Origin: Clostridia bacterium
GTDB lineage: Bacteria; Bacillota; Clostridia; Oscillospirales; Acutalibacteraceae
Assembly: GCA_017399405.1 (NCBI GenBank)
Contig: JAFQCT010000006.1
Span: 1-64,000, forward strand
Length of the DNA: 64,000 nt
Reading direction: 5' to 3'
A program made the position numbers and the translations under genes. Below are positions 8,973 through 17,612 of this stretch, piece by piece. How positions within the stretch are numbered: the stretch's first letter is position 1; each line of letters begins with the position of its first letter. Below the pieces are notes generated by a model. That model saw nothing but the letters and a program-made list of their open reading frames with translations. It did no database searches and was not told the origin of the DNA.

Positions 8973-9401
8973 ATGTCACTTGAAAAACTTACAAGAGAGC
9001 TTGGTAAAGCAATTCAGCAGGATGAAAGATATCTTGCAATGCAGAAAGCAATCGAAGCAAACGAAAAAGATACTGCCCTTAATGAACTTATGAGCAAAAT
9101 CCAACTTATTCAGGTATCTTATCAGCACGAAGCTTCAAAAGAAGAGCCAAACGAAGAAAAAATGAAGGCATATGACGAAGAGTTCCGTGGCGTTTACACA
9201 GAAATTATGATGAACGAAAATATGCGTAACTACGAAATGGCAAGAAAAGATATTGATGACCTTATGAACTACCTTACAGGTATTCTTGCTATGTGCGTTA
9301 ACGGTGATGACCCTGACACTTGTGACCCAACTGCACATCAGTGCGGTGGCGACTGCTCAGGTTGTCACTGTGACTGTGGTGACGAAGGTTGTAGTCACTA
9401 A
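8973..9401 (+). CDS. YlbF/YmcA-family protein with Cys-rich tail
   Basis: Residues 1-110 are a helical YlbF/YmcA domain (ELGKAIQQDERYLAMQKAIEANEKD). In Bacillus such proteins form the RicAFT complex that acts with RNase Y and carries Fe-S clusters, and ricA (ymcA) also neighbours miaB there. Unusually, the last ~38 residues contain eight cysteines (TCDPTAHQCGGDCSGCHC and further) and a final His. This tail could bind iron-sulfur or zinc. The RBS AAAGGAG precedes ATG 8973. The gene sits between miaB and mutS. The role in RNA processing is by analogy only. Confidence 0.78.
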   Translation: MSLEKLTRELGKAIQQDERYLAMQKAIEANEKDTALNELMSKIQLIQVSYQHEASKEEPNEEKMKAYDEEFRGVYTEIMMNENMRNYEMARKDIDDLMNYLTGILAMCVNGDDPDTCDPTAHQCGGDCSGCHCDCGDEGCSH

Positions 9402-9420
9402 TCAAAATCTAATCGCTCTC

Positions 9421-9466
9421 GGCTCCCTTGAAAGGGGAGCTGTCAGCGAAGCTGACTGAGGGGTCA
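9421..9466. repeat. Structured dispersed repeat, family A copy 2
   Basis: Two hairpins stand in tandem: GCTCCC/GGGAGC (9422-9440) and GTCAGC-GAA-GCTGAC (9442-9456), then TGAGGGGTCAACC. Its reverse complement matches 62-106 block by block. It is inserted between the YlbF-family gene and mutS, 41 bp before the mutS start. Confidence 0.7.
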
Positions 9467-9506
9467 ACCACCTCAAAAATCTATTAACTGAGAAGGAATT
9501 AAAAAT

Positions 9507-12116
9507 ATGGCACTTTCCCCAATGATGCAACAATACTTTCAAATAAAAGAAAATTATCAAGACACCATATTGATGTTCCGACTTGGTGACTTTTACGAGA
9601 TGTTCTTTGACGATGCAAAAACCGCATCAAAAGAGCTTGAACTTGTACTTACAGGTCGCGATTGCGGTCAAGAAGAGCGTGCCCCAATGTGTGGTGTGCC
9701 ATTCCATAGTGCAGATGGCTATATTGCAAAACTCGTTTCCCGTGGCTATAAGGTTGCAATCTGTGAACAAATGGAAGACCCGGCCCTTGCTAAAGGCATT
9801 GTAAAGCGTGATGTTATTCGTGTTATTACACCGGGTACAGTTATTGAAAGTTCAATGCTTGACGAGTCAAAGAATAATTATCTCGCATCTGTTTGTGCAA
9901 CTAACGGTAATGTTGGTATGTGCTTTATCGATATTTCAACAGGCGAGGTCAATTTAACAGAGTTCAGCGAAAATGTTGAACAACGCGTAATCAACGAAAT
10001 GGGTCGTTATAACCCAACTGAAATTATTCTTAATAAAGAAGTAGTTTCATTTAACTCTCTTAAAGATTTCATTTCTAAAAAACTTGAAGCGTCTGTTGAG
10101 TTATTGATTGAAGAATTTGAGTTTTCTAATGCAGAAACACTCTGTAAAGAACATTTTAATACTAACGATTTAACTACTCTTTCACTTAATCAGCGAAATA
10201 CTGCTGTTTGTGCATTAGGTGCATCTTTGGCATATCTAAAAGCCACCCAAAAGCGTGATTTAGAGAATATTAAGAGCGTTAATTTCTATACTGACGCTAA
10301 ATTTATGAATCTCGGCATTTCTGCAATCCGCAACCTTGAACTTCTTGAAACAATGCGTGACCGTGACCGTAAAGGCTCACTTTTATGGGTGCTTGATAAA
10401 ACTAAAACTGCTATGGGTAAGCGTATGCTTCGTTCATTTATTGAACGCCCACTTTACGATTGTGCCGAGATTTCAAAACGACTGAACTCTGTGGACGAAC
10501 TTTATGGCAATACTGAACTTCGTGAGCGTGAAACAGAACTTATGATAGGTGTTTATGATATGGAGCGTCTTATGACCCGTATCGTCTATAACACCGCAAA
10601 TGCAAAAGAGTTACTTTCTCTTTGCACAACTCTCGAAAGTCTTCCCGAACTTAAAGAAAACCTTAAAAATGCAAATAGCAATATGCTTAAATACATTTAT
10701 AACGAAATTGATGTTTTGGCAGATATCTGCTCACTTATTAAGGTTTCAATTAAAGAAGATGCACCATTCTCTGTTCGCGAGGGCGGAATGATTAAAGACG
10801 GTTTCAATAAAGAACTTGACGAACTTCGCGACATTGTAAACGGTGGTAAGAGTATTCTTGCAAAACTTGAAGCCGACGAGCAAGAAAAAACAGGTATCAA
10901 GAAACTTAAAATCGGTTATAACAAAGTATTCGGTTATTACTTTGAAGTTCTCAATTCATACAAAGAACTTGTCCCTGATACATACATAAGAAAACAAACA
11001 CTTTCAAACTGTGAGCGTTATATTACACAAGAGCTTAAAGAACTTGAAACTAAAGTACTTGGTGCACAAGAGCGAATTGTAGGCCTTGAATATGAGATTT
11101 TCAACTCAATTCGTAAAAAGATTGCAGGGGAGTATTTAAGAACTCAAAGAACTGCCCACGCAGTAGCCCTTTTAGATGTTCTCTGCTCATTTGCAACAGT
11201 TTCACTTAAGAATAATTACACTCGCCCTGATATTAACGATAAAGGCGTAATCCGTATTTATGAGGGCAGACACCCTGTAATTGAGGTTTTACAAAAGCAC
11301 ACAATGTTCGTACCTAATGACACAATTCTTGATTGTAACGAAAATCGTATGGCAGTAATTACCGGTCCTAATATGGCGGGTAAATCCACATATATGCGTC
11401 AAATTGCAATTATAACAATTATGGCACAAATGGGTTGTTTTGTTCCTGCAAAGTCAGCGGATATCGGCATTGTTGATAGCATTTTCACCCGTGTTGGTGC
11501 ATCAGACGATTTGGCATCAGGTCAGTCAACATTTATGGTTGAAATGAATGAGGTTGCAGAGATTCTTAAATTCGCAACAAAAGATTCACTTATAATTCTT
11601 GACGAAATCGGTCGCGGTACTTCTACTTTTGATGGTATGAGTATTGCTCGTTCAGTAGTTGAGTATATTGCCGACAAAAAGAAAATCGGTGCAAAAACTC
11701 TATTTGCAACTCACTATCACGAATTGTCAGAGTTAGAGGGCACAGTTGACGGTGTAATGAATTATAATATCGCAGTTAAAAAGCGTGGCGATGATATTAC
11801 ATTCTTAAGAAGAATTGTCCGTGGCGGTGCAGATGGCTCTTACGGTATTGAAGTTGCTAAACTTGCAGGTGTGCCTGATAATGTAATCAAACGAGCAAAA
11901 GCAATTCTTAAAACTCTTGAAGATAACGACTTAATGAAACCTAAAATGGTTGCTGATATACCTGAAGAAAAAGAAGAGCCACAGTTCCAGATATCCTTTG
12001 AATCAAATTCAAGAGAATACATTATGGACCGACTCCGCACAGTCGATATAAACACCCTAACCCCAATCGAAGCAATGGGACTCCTCTATGAACTTATAGA
12101 TAAGGCAAAAAATTAA
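9507..12116 (+). CDS. mutS: DNA mismatch repair protein MutS
   Basis: MutS recognises mismatches and recruits MutL. The N-terminal mismatch-reading motif is intact: G-D-F29-Y30-E31-M, giving the conserved Phe-X-Glu. The connector, lever and clamp regions fill the middle. The C-terminal ATPase has Walker A GPNMAGKST (about 620-628), a Walker B-like LIILDEIGRGTSTFDG segment, and FATHYHEL. The length of 869 is standard for MutS1. AGAAGGAAT precedes ATG 9507. mutL follows after an interposed GNAT gene. Confidence 0.97.
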   Translation: MALSPMMQQYFQIKENYQDTILMFRLGDFYEMFFDDAKTASKELELVLTGRDCGQEERAPMCGVPFHSADGYIAKLVSRGYKVAICEQMEDPALAKGIVKRDVIRVITPGTVIESSMLDESKNNYLASVCATNGNVGMCFIDISTGEVNLTEFSENVEQRVINEMGRYNPTEIILNKEVVSFNSLKDFISKKLEASVELLIEEFEFSNAETLCKEHFNTNDLTTLSLNQRNTAVCALGASLAYLKATQKRDLENIKSVNFYTDAKFMNLGISAIRNLELLETMRDRDRKGSLLWVLDKTKTAMGKRMLRSFIERPLYDCAEISKRLNSVDELYGNTELRERETELMIGVYDMERLMTRIVYNTANAKELLSLCTTLESLPELKENLKNANSNMLKYIYNEIDVLADICSLIKVSIKEDAPFSVREGGMIKDGFNKELDELRDIVNGGKSILAKLEADEQEKTGIKKLKIGYNKVFGYYFEVLNSYKELVPDTYIRKQTLSNCERYITQELKELETKVLGAQERIVGLEYEIFNSIRKKIAGEYLRTQRTAHAVALLDVLCSFATVSLKNNYTRPDINDKGVIRIYEGRHPVIEVLQKHTMFVPNDTILDCNENRMAVITGPNMAGKSTYMRQIAIITIMAQMGCFVPAKSADIGIVDSIFTRVGASDDLASGQSTFMVEMNEVAEILKFATKDSLIILDEIGRGTSTFDGMSIARSVVEYIADKKKIGAKTLFATHYHELSELEGTVDGVMNYNIAVKKRGDDITFLRRIVRGGADGSYGIEVAKLAGVPDNVIKRAKAILKTLEDNDLMKPKMVADIPEEKEEPQFQISFESNSREYIMDRLRTVDINTLTPIEAMGLLYELIDKAKN

Positions 12117-12123
12117 ACTACGC

Positions 12124-12147
12124 GTAGTGGCAGGCTTCCACGCCTGC
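12124..12147 (+). repeat. REP-like GTAG hairpin 1
   Basis: GTAG (12124-12127) is followed by a stem of GCAGGC (12130-12135) and GCCTGC (12142-12147). It is the first of three different GTAG hairpins arranged head to tail immediately after mutS. Confidence 0.6.
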
Positions 12148-12150
12148 ATT

Positions 12151-12176
12151 GTAGGGGACGATGCCCACATCGTCCC
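12151..12176 (+). repeat. REP-like GTAG hairpin 2
   Basis: GTAG is followed by GGGACGATG (12155-12163), a 4-nt loop and CATCGTCCC (12168-12176). The stem is nearly the same as at 38944-38969, where a C-to-T change leaves a G-U pair. Confidence 0.75.
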
Positions 12177-12181
12177 GTTCC

Positions 12182-12205
12182 GTAGGGGCGATTCACGAAT
12201 CGCCC
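12182..12205 (+). repeat. REP-like GTAG hairpin 3 (24-bp exact family)
   Basis: GTAG is followed by GGGCGATTC, AC and GAATCGCCC. The 24-bp sequence is identical to 55486-55509 and, inverted, to 12826-12849. It lies 46 bp upstream of the GNAT start codon. Confidence 0.85.
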
Positions 12206-12251
12206 AAAAAAGTAATTGGATAAACTTGAACTCGCAAAGGAATTAAAACTT

Positions 12252-12803
12252 ATGAAACATTGTGGAACACAAAGATTAGAAACAGACAGACTAATTTTAA
12301 GAAGATATGTGAGTGAAGATGCTACCGCAATGTATAAGAATTGGGCATCCGATTCAGAAGTCACAAAATATTTAATGTGGCAAACTCATTCAAATCAAGA
12401 GGTAAGCCAAAATATAACTAATGATTGGGTAAATCAATATACTAACGACAATTATTATCACTGGGCTATAGTCTTGAAAGATAACGGAGATGAGCCGATT
12501 GGTGATATATCTGTAGTACAAATGAATGAAGAAACTTCAATGGTACATATTGGATATTGTATTGGAAAAACTTGGTGGCACCAAGGAATTACATCAGAAG
12601 CACTTAAAGCGGTTATGGATTTTTTGTTTGATGTGGTAGATGTAAACCGCATTGAATCAAGACACGACCCAAGAAATACTAATTCTGGTAAAGTAATGCA
12701 GAAATGTGGTATGAAATACGAAGGAACTTTGCGTAGTTCCGATTGGAATAATCAGGGTATTTGTGATGCTTGTTATTATGCATTGTTAAAAAGAGAGCGA
12801 TAA
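12252..12803 (+). CDS. GNAT acetyltransferase (RimJ/RimL-like)
   Basis: The sequence begins TQRLETDRLILRRYVSEDA, the usual opening of Acetyltransf_3 proteins that acetylate N-terminal or small-molecule amines with acetyl-CoA. YCIGKTWWHQGITSEAL is the acetyl-CoA loop and ESRHDPRNTNSGKVMQKCGMKYEG the typical C-terminal motif. The start is set at ATG 12252 because AAAGGAA (12236-12242) precedes it; an in-frame TTG at 12216 lacks an RBS. The gene separates mutS from mutL and is bracketed by identical inverted 24-bp hairpins, which suggests an acquired cassette. The substrate is unknown. Confidence 0.85.
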   Translation: MKHCGTQRLETDRLILRRYVSEDATAMYKNWASDSEVTKYLMWQTHSNQEVSQNITNDWVNQYTNDNYYHWAIVLKDNGDEPIGDISVVQMNEETSMVHIGYCIGKTWWHQGITSEALKAVMDFLFDVVDVNRIESRHDPRNTNSGKVMQKCGMKYEGTLRSSDWNNQGICDACYYALLKRER

Positions 12804-12825
12804 CTTCAGTTATACCATAAATTAA

Positions 12826-12849
12826 GGGCGATTCGTGAATCGCCCCTAC
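12826..12849 (-). repeat. REP-like GTAG hairpin 4 (inverted exact copy)
   Basis: GGGCGATTC, GT, GAATCGCCC then CTAC: the exact reverse complement of 12182-12205. Together the two copies form 24-bp inverted repeats around the GNAT gene. This copy may also act as a terminator hairpin before mutL. Confidence 0.85.
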
Positions 12850-12879
12850 AAACTAACTTTGAAAGGCAGGTGGTAGTAC

Positions 12880-14718
12880 ATGGCAAAAATAAATAAACTC
12901 CCAAAACATATGGCTGATTTAATCGCAGCGGGCGAGGTGGTTGAACGCCCTGCGTCTGTTGTAAAAGAACTTATGGAAAATGCCGTTGATGCTGGTGCTA
13001 CTTCCATAACAGTTGAGATTCAGCACGGTGGGATTTCATATATTCGCGTTACTGATAATGGTTGCGGTATTGACCGTGAAGATGTTAAAACTGCATTTGT
13101 AAGCCACGCAACAAGTAAAATCAAAACTGCTGAAGACCTTAATACTATCTTAACTCTCGGTTTCCGTGGTGAAGCGTTACCATCAATCGCTGCAGTTTCA
13201 AAAGTGAATATGATTACCAAAACTGCAACTGAAGAAATGGGTACTTCTCTCACAATCGAGGGTGGAATTATAACTGATTTCTCTGACGCAGGTTGTGCTG
13301 TGGGTACAACTATGATTGTCCGTGAGCTTTTCTATAACACTCCTGCACGAATGAAATTCTTGAAAAAGGATGTCAGCGAGGGTAACTATGTGGCATCTGC
13401 AGTTGAAAAACTTGCACTTTCACATCCTGAAATCAGTATTCGCTTTATTCGCGATGGCAAACAAGTTTTTACAACCAACGGTGACGGAAACTTACAAAAT
13501 GTATGTTTCTCTGCATTCGGCAAGGATTTCTCAAACGGTCTTTTGAATGTTGACGGAACTGTTGGTAATGTATCTGTCAATGGTCTTGTAACTCCACCAT
13601 TTAATTGTCGTGGCTCTCGTGGTATGCAATATTTCTTCGTAAACGGACGAAGTGTAAAAAATACAACAATTATGGCGGCATTTGAAAATGCTTATAAAAA
13701 CAGTGTTATGGTTGGTAAATTCCCGGGTGGTGTACTCTTTATCACACTTCCTCCAACACTTGTTGATGTTAATGTGCATCCATCAAAAATTGAAGTCCGT
13801 TTTTCTGACGAAAAAGCAATTTTTGACGCAGTTTACCACGCAGTTAAATCTGCGTTAAGTGAAAACACATCACTTAAACAAGCAAATCTTCCCGAAAAGA
13901 AACCGATATTTAATGAAGTTTTTGCAAAACCGCAACAAGAGTTTAAGCAAACAACAGTACAAGAAAATATTACATATACAGAAAAAGTATTAAAACCATT
14001 ATCAGTTTTTGATGTTGTAGAAGATGTGAAAACTGATTATGTTGCAGAAGACGATGACCCGTTAAAAATCGAATTTCCTGTTTCAATCCCTGAAACAAAG
14101 GTTGAATTTCAAGAAACAATCACACCAAAAACCGCAACACCGACCGAAGAAAACACAATCCGTCTTATTGGTGAGGCTTACAAAACATATATTTTTATTG
14201 AACTTAACGGAAAACTTTGTGTAATCGACAAACACGCTGCACACGAGCGTATTTTGTTCAATAAACTTAAATCACAATCGCAAAATAGCGGTAGTCAAAT
14301 GCTTTTAGCACCTGTAACTGTAACTCTCGGCAAAGAAGAATATATTGCAGTTACCGAAAATATTGAAACAATCGCGAAATCGGGCTTTGAAGTGCAAGAT
14401 TTCGGCAACGGTACGGTAATTGTCCGTAGTTGCCCAATGGATTTAGACAACTGCGAAATTGAGCCATTAATCAGCGAAATCGCAGAATATCTCACTAAAA
14501 ATCGTCGTGATATTACAAACGAACATCTCGATTGGATTTATCATAATGTGGCTTGTCGTAGTGCAATAAAAGCAGGGGACGATAACTCCGAAACAGAACT
14601 TTTAGCACTTGCAAAACAAGTTGTGAGTGATAACGATGTGCGTTTCTGTCCTCACGGCAGACCTGTTATGATTGAAATCTCAAAATATGAATTAGAAAAA
14701 CAGTTTGGTAGGGTATAA
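12880..14718 (+). CDS. mutL: DNA mismatch repair protein MutL
   Basis: MutL links MutS to strand incision. The GHKL ATPase is complete: ELMENAVDAGA, DNGCGI and GFRGEALPSI within residues 1-110. A low-complexity linker runs ~330-425. The C-terminal dimer domain carries IDKHAAHERILFNKL, ACRSAIKAGD and FCPHGRP. The metal motif DQHAX2EX4E of nicking MutL proteins is here DKHAAHERILFN, so Gln and the last Glu are replaced; nicking may be altered. AAAGGCAGGTGG precedes ATG 12880. miaA begins one base after the stop. Confidence 0.95.
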   Translation: MAKINKLPKHMADLIAAGEVVERPASVVKELMENAVDAGATSITVEIQHGGISYIRVTDNGCGIDREDVKTAFVSHATSKIKTAEDLNTILTLGFRGEALPSIAAVSKVNMITKTATEEMGTSLTIEGGIITDFSDAGCAVGTTMIVRELFYNTPARMKFLKKDVSEGNYVASAVEKLALSHPEISIRFIRDGKQVFTTNGDGNLQNVCFSAFGKDFSNGLLNVDGTVGNVSVNGLVTPPFNCRGSRGMQYFFVNGRSVKNTTIMAAFENAYKNSVMVGKFPGGVLFITLPPTLVDVNVHPSKIEVRFSDEKAIFDAVYHAVKSALSENTSLKQANLPEKKPIFNEVFAKPQQEFKQTTVQENITYTEKVLKPLSVFDVVEDVKTDYVAEDDDPLKIEFPVSIPETKVEFQETITPKTATPTEENTIRLIGEAYKTYIFIELNGKLCVIDKHAAHERILFNKLKSQSQNSGSQMLLAPVTVTLGKEEYIAVTENIETIAKSGFEVQDFGNGTVIVRSCPMDLDNCEIEPLISEIAEYLTKNRRDITNEHLDWIYHNVACRSAIKAGDDNSETELLALAKQVVSDNDVRFCPHGRPVMIEISKYELEKQFGRV

Positions 14719-14719
14719 A

Positions 14720-15676
14720 ATGAATAAAATTCCCGTAATTGCAGTAGTAGGGCCAACCGCGTCAGGTAAAACCTCTTTGTCAATAGAAATTGCAAAGCGT
14801 TTTTCCGGACAAGTTGTGTCAGCAGACTCAATGCAAATCTATGAAAAAATGAATATTGCAACTGCAAAGCCAACGGAAGAAGAAATGCAGGGAATCCCTC
14901 ACCATTTAATCGGTTTTCAACCAATCGATAAAAAGTTCAGCGTTGCAGAATATGTTGCACTTGCAAATGAATGTATTTACAAAATTCATAATGCAGGGGA
15001 TTTGCCTGTAATCGCAGGCGGTACAGGACTTTATGTTGACTCACTTCTTCAAAACATTCAGTTTTCAAAAGAAGAAAGCAATACTGAAATCCGTGAAGAA
15101 TTAACAGAAATGTTTCAAGAAAAAGGTGCAGAGTATATGCTTGAAAGTTTGCGAGAAATAGACCCTGAAACAGCGTCAAGACTTCATTTAAGTGACAAAA
15201 GCCGCATAATCCGTGCCCTTGAAATCTACAATGCTACAGGCAAAACAATGACAGAACAAAAAGTCCTTTCAAGATTAGAAGAAACACCTTATGATGTGCT
15301 TTATATCGGCATAAATTATCGTGACAGAAATGTACTTTATGACCGTATTAACTTGCGTGTTGACTTAATGCTCAAAAATGGACTTTTAGAAGAAGCCGAA
15401 GAGTTTTATAACATTCCTCAAGACAAAACTGCTTGTCAGGCAATCGGCTATAAAGAGTTAGCACCTTATTTTAGAGGTGATGCAACTCTCGACGAATGTG
15501 TTGAGAAACTCAAACTCGAAACAAGACATTATGCAAAACGCCAACTTACTTGGTTTAGAAAAAATGAAAATGTAAATTGGGTTTATCCCGATGATTATGA
15601 AAATAATGAAGAAATGTACAATTGCGTATTTTCATTGGTAAATGATTTTTTAAGGAGGTACAAAAATGAAGATTAA
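14720..15676 (+). CDS. miaA: tRNA dimethylallyltransferase
   Basis: MiaA transfers a dimethylallyl group to A37 of UNN-reading tRNAs, the substrate for MiaB. The P-loop GPTASGKTSL lies at ~11-20, and SADSMQIY, GGTGLYVDSLL and ARHYAKRQLTWFR-like (here TRHYAKRQLTWFR) motifs follow. ATG 14720 is chosen over the in-frame TTG 14705, since GGTAGGG lies just upstream of it. The end overlaps the next gene by 11 bp. The length of 318 residues is normal. Confidence 0.95.
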   Translation: MNKIPVIAVVGPTASGKTSLSIEIAKRFSGQVVSADSMQIYEKMNIATAKPTEEEMQGIPHHLIGFQPIDKKFSVAEYVALANECIYKIHNAGDLPVIAGGTGLYVDSLLQNIQFSKEESNTEIREELTEMFQEKGAEYMLESLREIDPETASRLHLSDKSRIIRALEIYNATGKTMTEQKVLSRLEETPYDVLYIGINYRDRNVLYDRINLRVDLMLKNGLLEEAEEFYNIPQDKTACQAIGYKELAPYFRGDATLDECVEKLKLETRHYAKRQLTWFRKNENVNWVYPDDYENNEEMYNCVFSLVNDFLRRYKNED

Positions 15677-16889
15677 CAAAAATCAAGCAAAAAACATCTT
15701 TTTAGCAATTGCAGGTGTTTGTATAATCCTTTATTTCGTTTATCAGGTTATCCAGATGAACTCAAATCCTTATAAAACTGAAATTGCCCTTGAACGCGAC
15801 ATTAAAAACACAGTTTCAACTAAAGCATTTGTAGTTCGTGATGAAGAATATCTTACAACTGATAACACTATAGGCACAGTTGTTTCAATTGCTGAAGATG
15901 GCAAACGCGTTGCCCGTGGTGATTCTGTTGCAGTAGTTTTTCAAAATACCGATAGTGCAGCAGCTTATGTGCGTATCAACGAACTTACAAAAGAAATTGA
16001 TTACTACAATCAACTTAAAAACCGTGTTGGTATAGGTACAAACGCACCATCATCATATAACAACCTTATAAATAACGCGTGCATAAACTTTATTTCTGCC
16101 TCACGCGGTGAAATCGATAGTAATTATCATACTGCACTTAATGATTTTCGTGATGCAATCACTACTCGTCAACTGGCGGTTGGAAAAGAACTTTCAGTTG
16201 ACGCTAAACTTGCTGAACTTGAGGCAGAACTTGTGTCACTTCAAGCAAAAGCCACAGGCTACACAACAGTTGCGTCACCAAATCCCGGTTATTATATCGG
16301 CTCAGTTGATGGATTTGAAAACGCAATCAATTATGATAAAGTAACAAGCATAAATTGTGCAACAATTAACTCATTACTTACTTCACAAAAACAGAATGTT
16401 TCGGGTAATGTTATGGGTAAACTTGTTGATGAGTTTGACTGGTATTTGCTTTGCACCGTGCCTTATAACGAGTCAGGTGATATTGAGGTAAATAAAACAG
16501 TTTCAGTAAATGTTCCCAATACTGCAGTTGGCGTAATTAAATGCACAGTAGTTTATAAAGGCGATAAAGAAGATGATAGCGTAGCAGTTGTGCTTAAATG
16601 CAATATTATGAATCGTGATGTTGCAAATCTTCGTATGGAAAATATTGAAATTATTACTAACGAATATACAGGAATACGCATTAACAATAAAGCAATCCGT
16701 GAAGTTGATGGTGAAAAGGGCGTATATGTTCAACGCGGTAATATTATCTCGTTCAAAAAGATTAATATATTACACTCAACTGAAGATTATTCAATAATTG
16801 AAAAGGTTGATGATTCTTCTTATGTAAGACAATACGACACAATTATTACAGAGGGAGTTGATTTGTATGATGGAAAAGTCATTTCTTGA
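15666..16889 (+). CDS. HlyD-like single-pass membrane protein
   Basis: The protein has a short cytoplasmic N-terminus, one membrane segment (about 10-30, IFLAIAGVCIILYFVYQVI), then an extracellular part. TKAFVVRDEEYLTTDNTIGTVVSIAEDGKRVARGDSVAVVF resembles the split biotinyl/lipoyl barrel of HlyD adaptors, followed by a helical hairpin (~100-180) and a beta-rich C-terminal part. No ABC or RND transporter is adjacent. It overlaps miaA by 11 bp and yggS by 23 bp inside a division-type cluster, suggesting an envelope or division role rather than export. That role is inference. AGGAGG precedes ATG 15666. Confidence 0.65.
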   Translation: MKINKNQAKNIFLAIAGVCIILYFVYQVIQMNSNPYKTEIALERDIKNTVSTKAFVVRDEEYLTTDNTIGTVVSIAEDGKRVARGDSVAVVFQNTDSAAAYVRINELTKEIDYYNQLKNRVGIGTNAPSSYNNLINNACINFISASRGEIDSNYHTALNDFRDAITTRQLAVGKELSVDAKLAELEAELVSLQAKATGYTTVASPNPGYYIGSVDGFENAINYDKVTSINCATINSLLTSQKQNVSGNVMGKLVDEFDWYLLCTVPYNESGDIEVNKTVSVNVPNTAVGVIKCTVVYKGDKEDDSVAVVLKCNIMNRDVANLRMENIEIITNEYTGIRINNKAIREVDGEKGVYVQRGNIISFKKINILHSTEDYSIIEKVDDSSYVRQYDTIITEGVDLYDGKVIS

Positions 16890-17592
16890 AAGTCGAAAGG
16901 CTGATATAGAGTATAACCTTGATGTTATAAATGAAAAAATCTCGGAAAGTGCCATAAAAAGTGGACGAAATCCCGAAGATGTGCGTCTTATGGCAGTTAC
17001 AAAAACGGTTGACCCTATTTTTATAAATTATGCACTTGATTATGGTGTGAAAATGATTGGTGAAAACAGAGTTCAAGAAATGCTTCGCAAAAAGCCTGAA
17101 TTACATCTTGACGGAGTTGAAAAACACCTTATAGGTCATTTGCAGACAAATAAGGCAGGGCAGATTACAGGCGAAGTCGATATGATTCAGTCAGTTGACT
17201 CGCTTAAAATCGCAAAAGAAATTGCTAAACAGTCAGCAAAAAAAGGTATTGTAACCCCTGTTTTGCTTGAAATCAATATTGGTGATGAAGAAAGCAAAAC
17301 CGGATTTTCAGAAACAGAGTTTTTTGAAAATTTATACCAGATTGCAGAACTTAAAGATATTTCCATAAAAGGAATTATGACAGTACCCCCAATTTGCGAA
17401 AATAATACAATACTTTGTAAATATTTTGAAAAAATACACAATATATATGTTGACATTAAAGAGAAAAAGTTAGATAATATATCTATGAATATTTTGTCGA
17501 TGGGTATGTCGGGAGATTACGAACAGGCAATTTTATGTGGGTCTAATCTTGTAAGAATCGGTTCTTCAATTTTTGGCCCAAGAATATATTAA
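16867..17592 (+). CDS. yggS: YggS/PLPBP-family PLP homeostasis protein
   Basis: This is a monomeric PLP-binding alanine-racemase-fold protein that buffers pyridoxal phosphate. LMAVTKTVDP contains the PLP lysine, GENRVQEM and HLIGHLQTNKA are signature motifs, and SMGMSGDYEQAILCGSNLVRIGSSIFG binds the phosphate at the end. The start is placed at ATG 16867, 9 nt after GAGGGAG; ATG 16870 and TTG 16858 are alternatives. As in other Firmicutes (ylmE-ylmF), it precedes sepF. Confidence 0.92.
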   Translation: MMEKSFLESRKADIEYNLDVINEKISESAIKSGRNPEDVRLMAVTKTVDPIFINYALDYGVKMIGENRVQEMLRKKPELHLDGVEKHLIGHLQTNKAGQITGEVDMIQSVDSLKIAKEIAKQSAKKGIVTPVLLEINIGDEESKTGFSETEFFENLYQIAELKDISIKGIMTVPPICENNTILCKYFEKIHNIYVDIKEKKLDNISMNILSMGMSGDYEQAILCGSNLVRIGSSIFGPRIY

Positions 17593-17612
17593 ACATTCAG
17601 GAGGAGCACACT

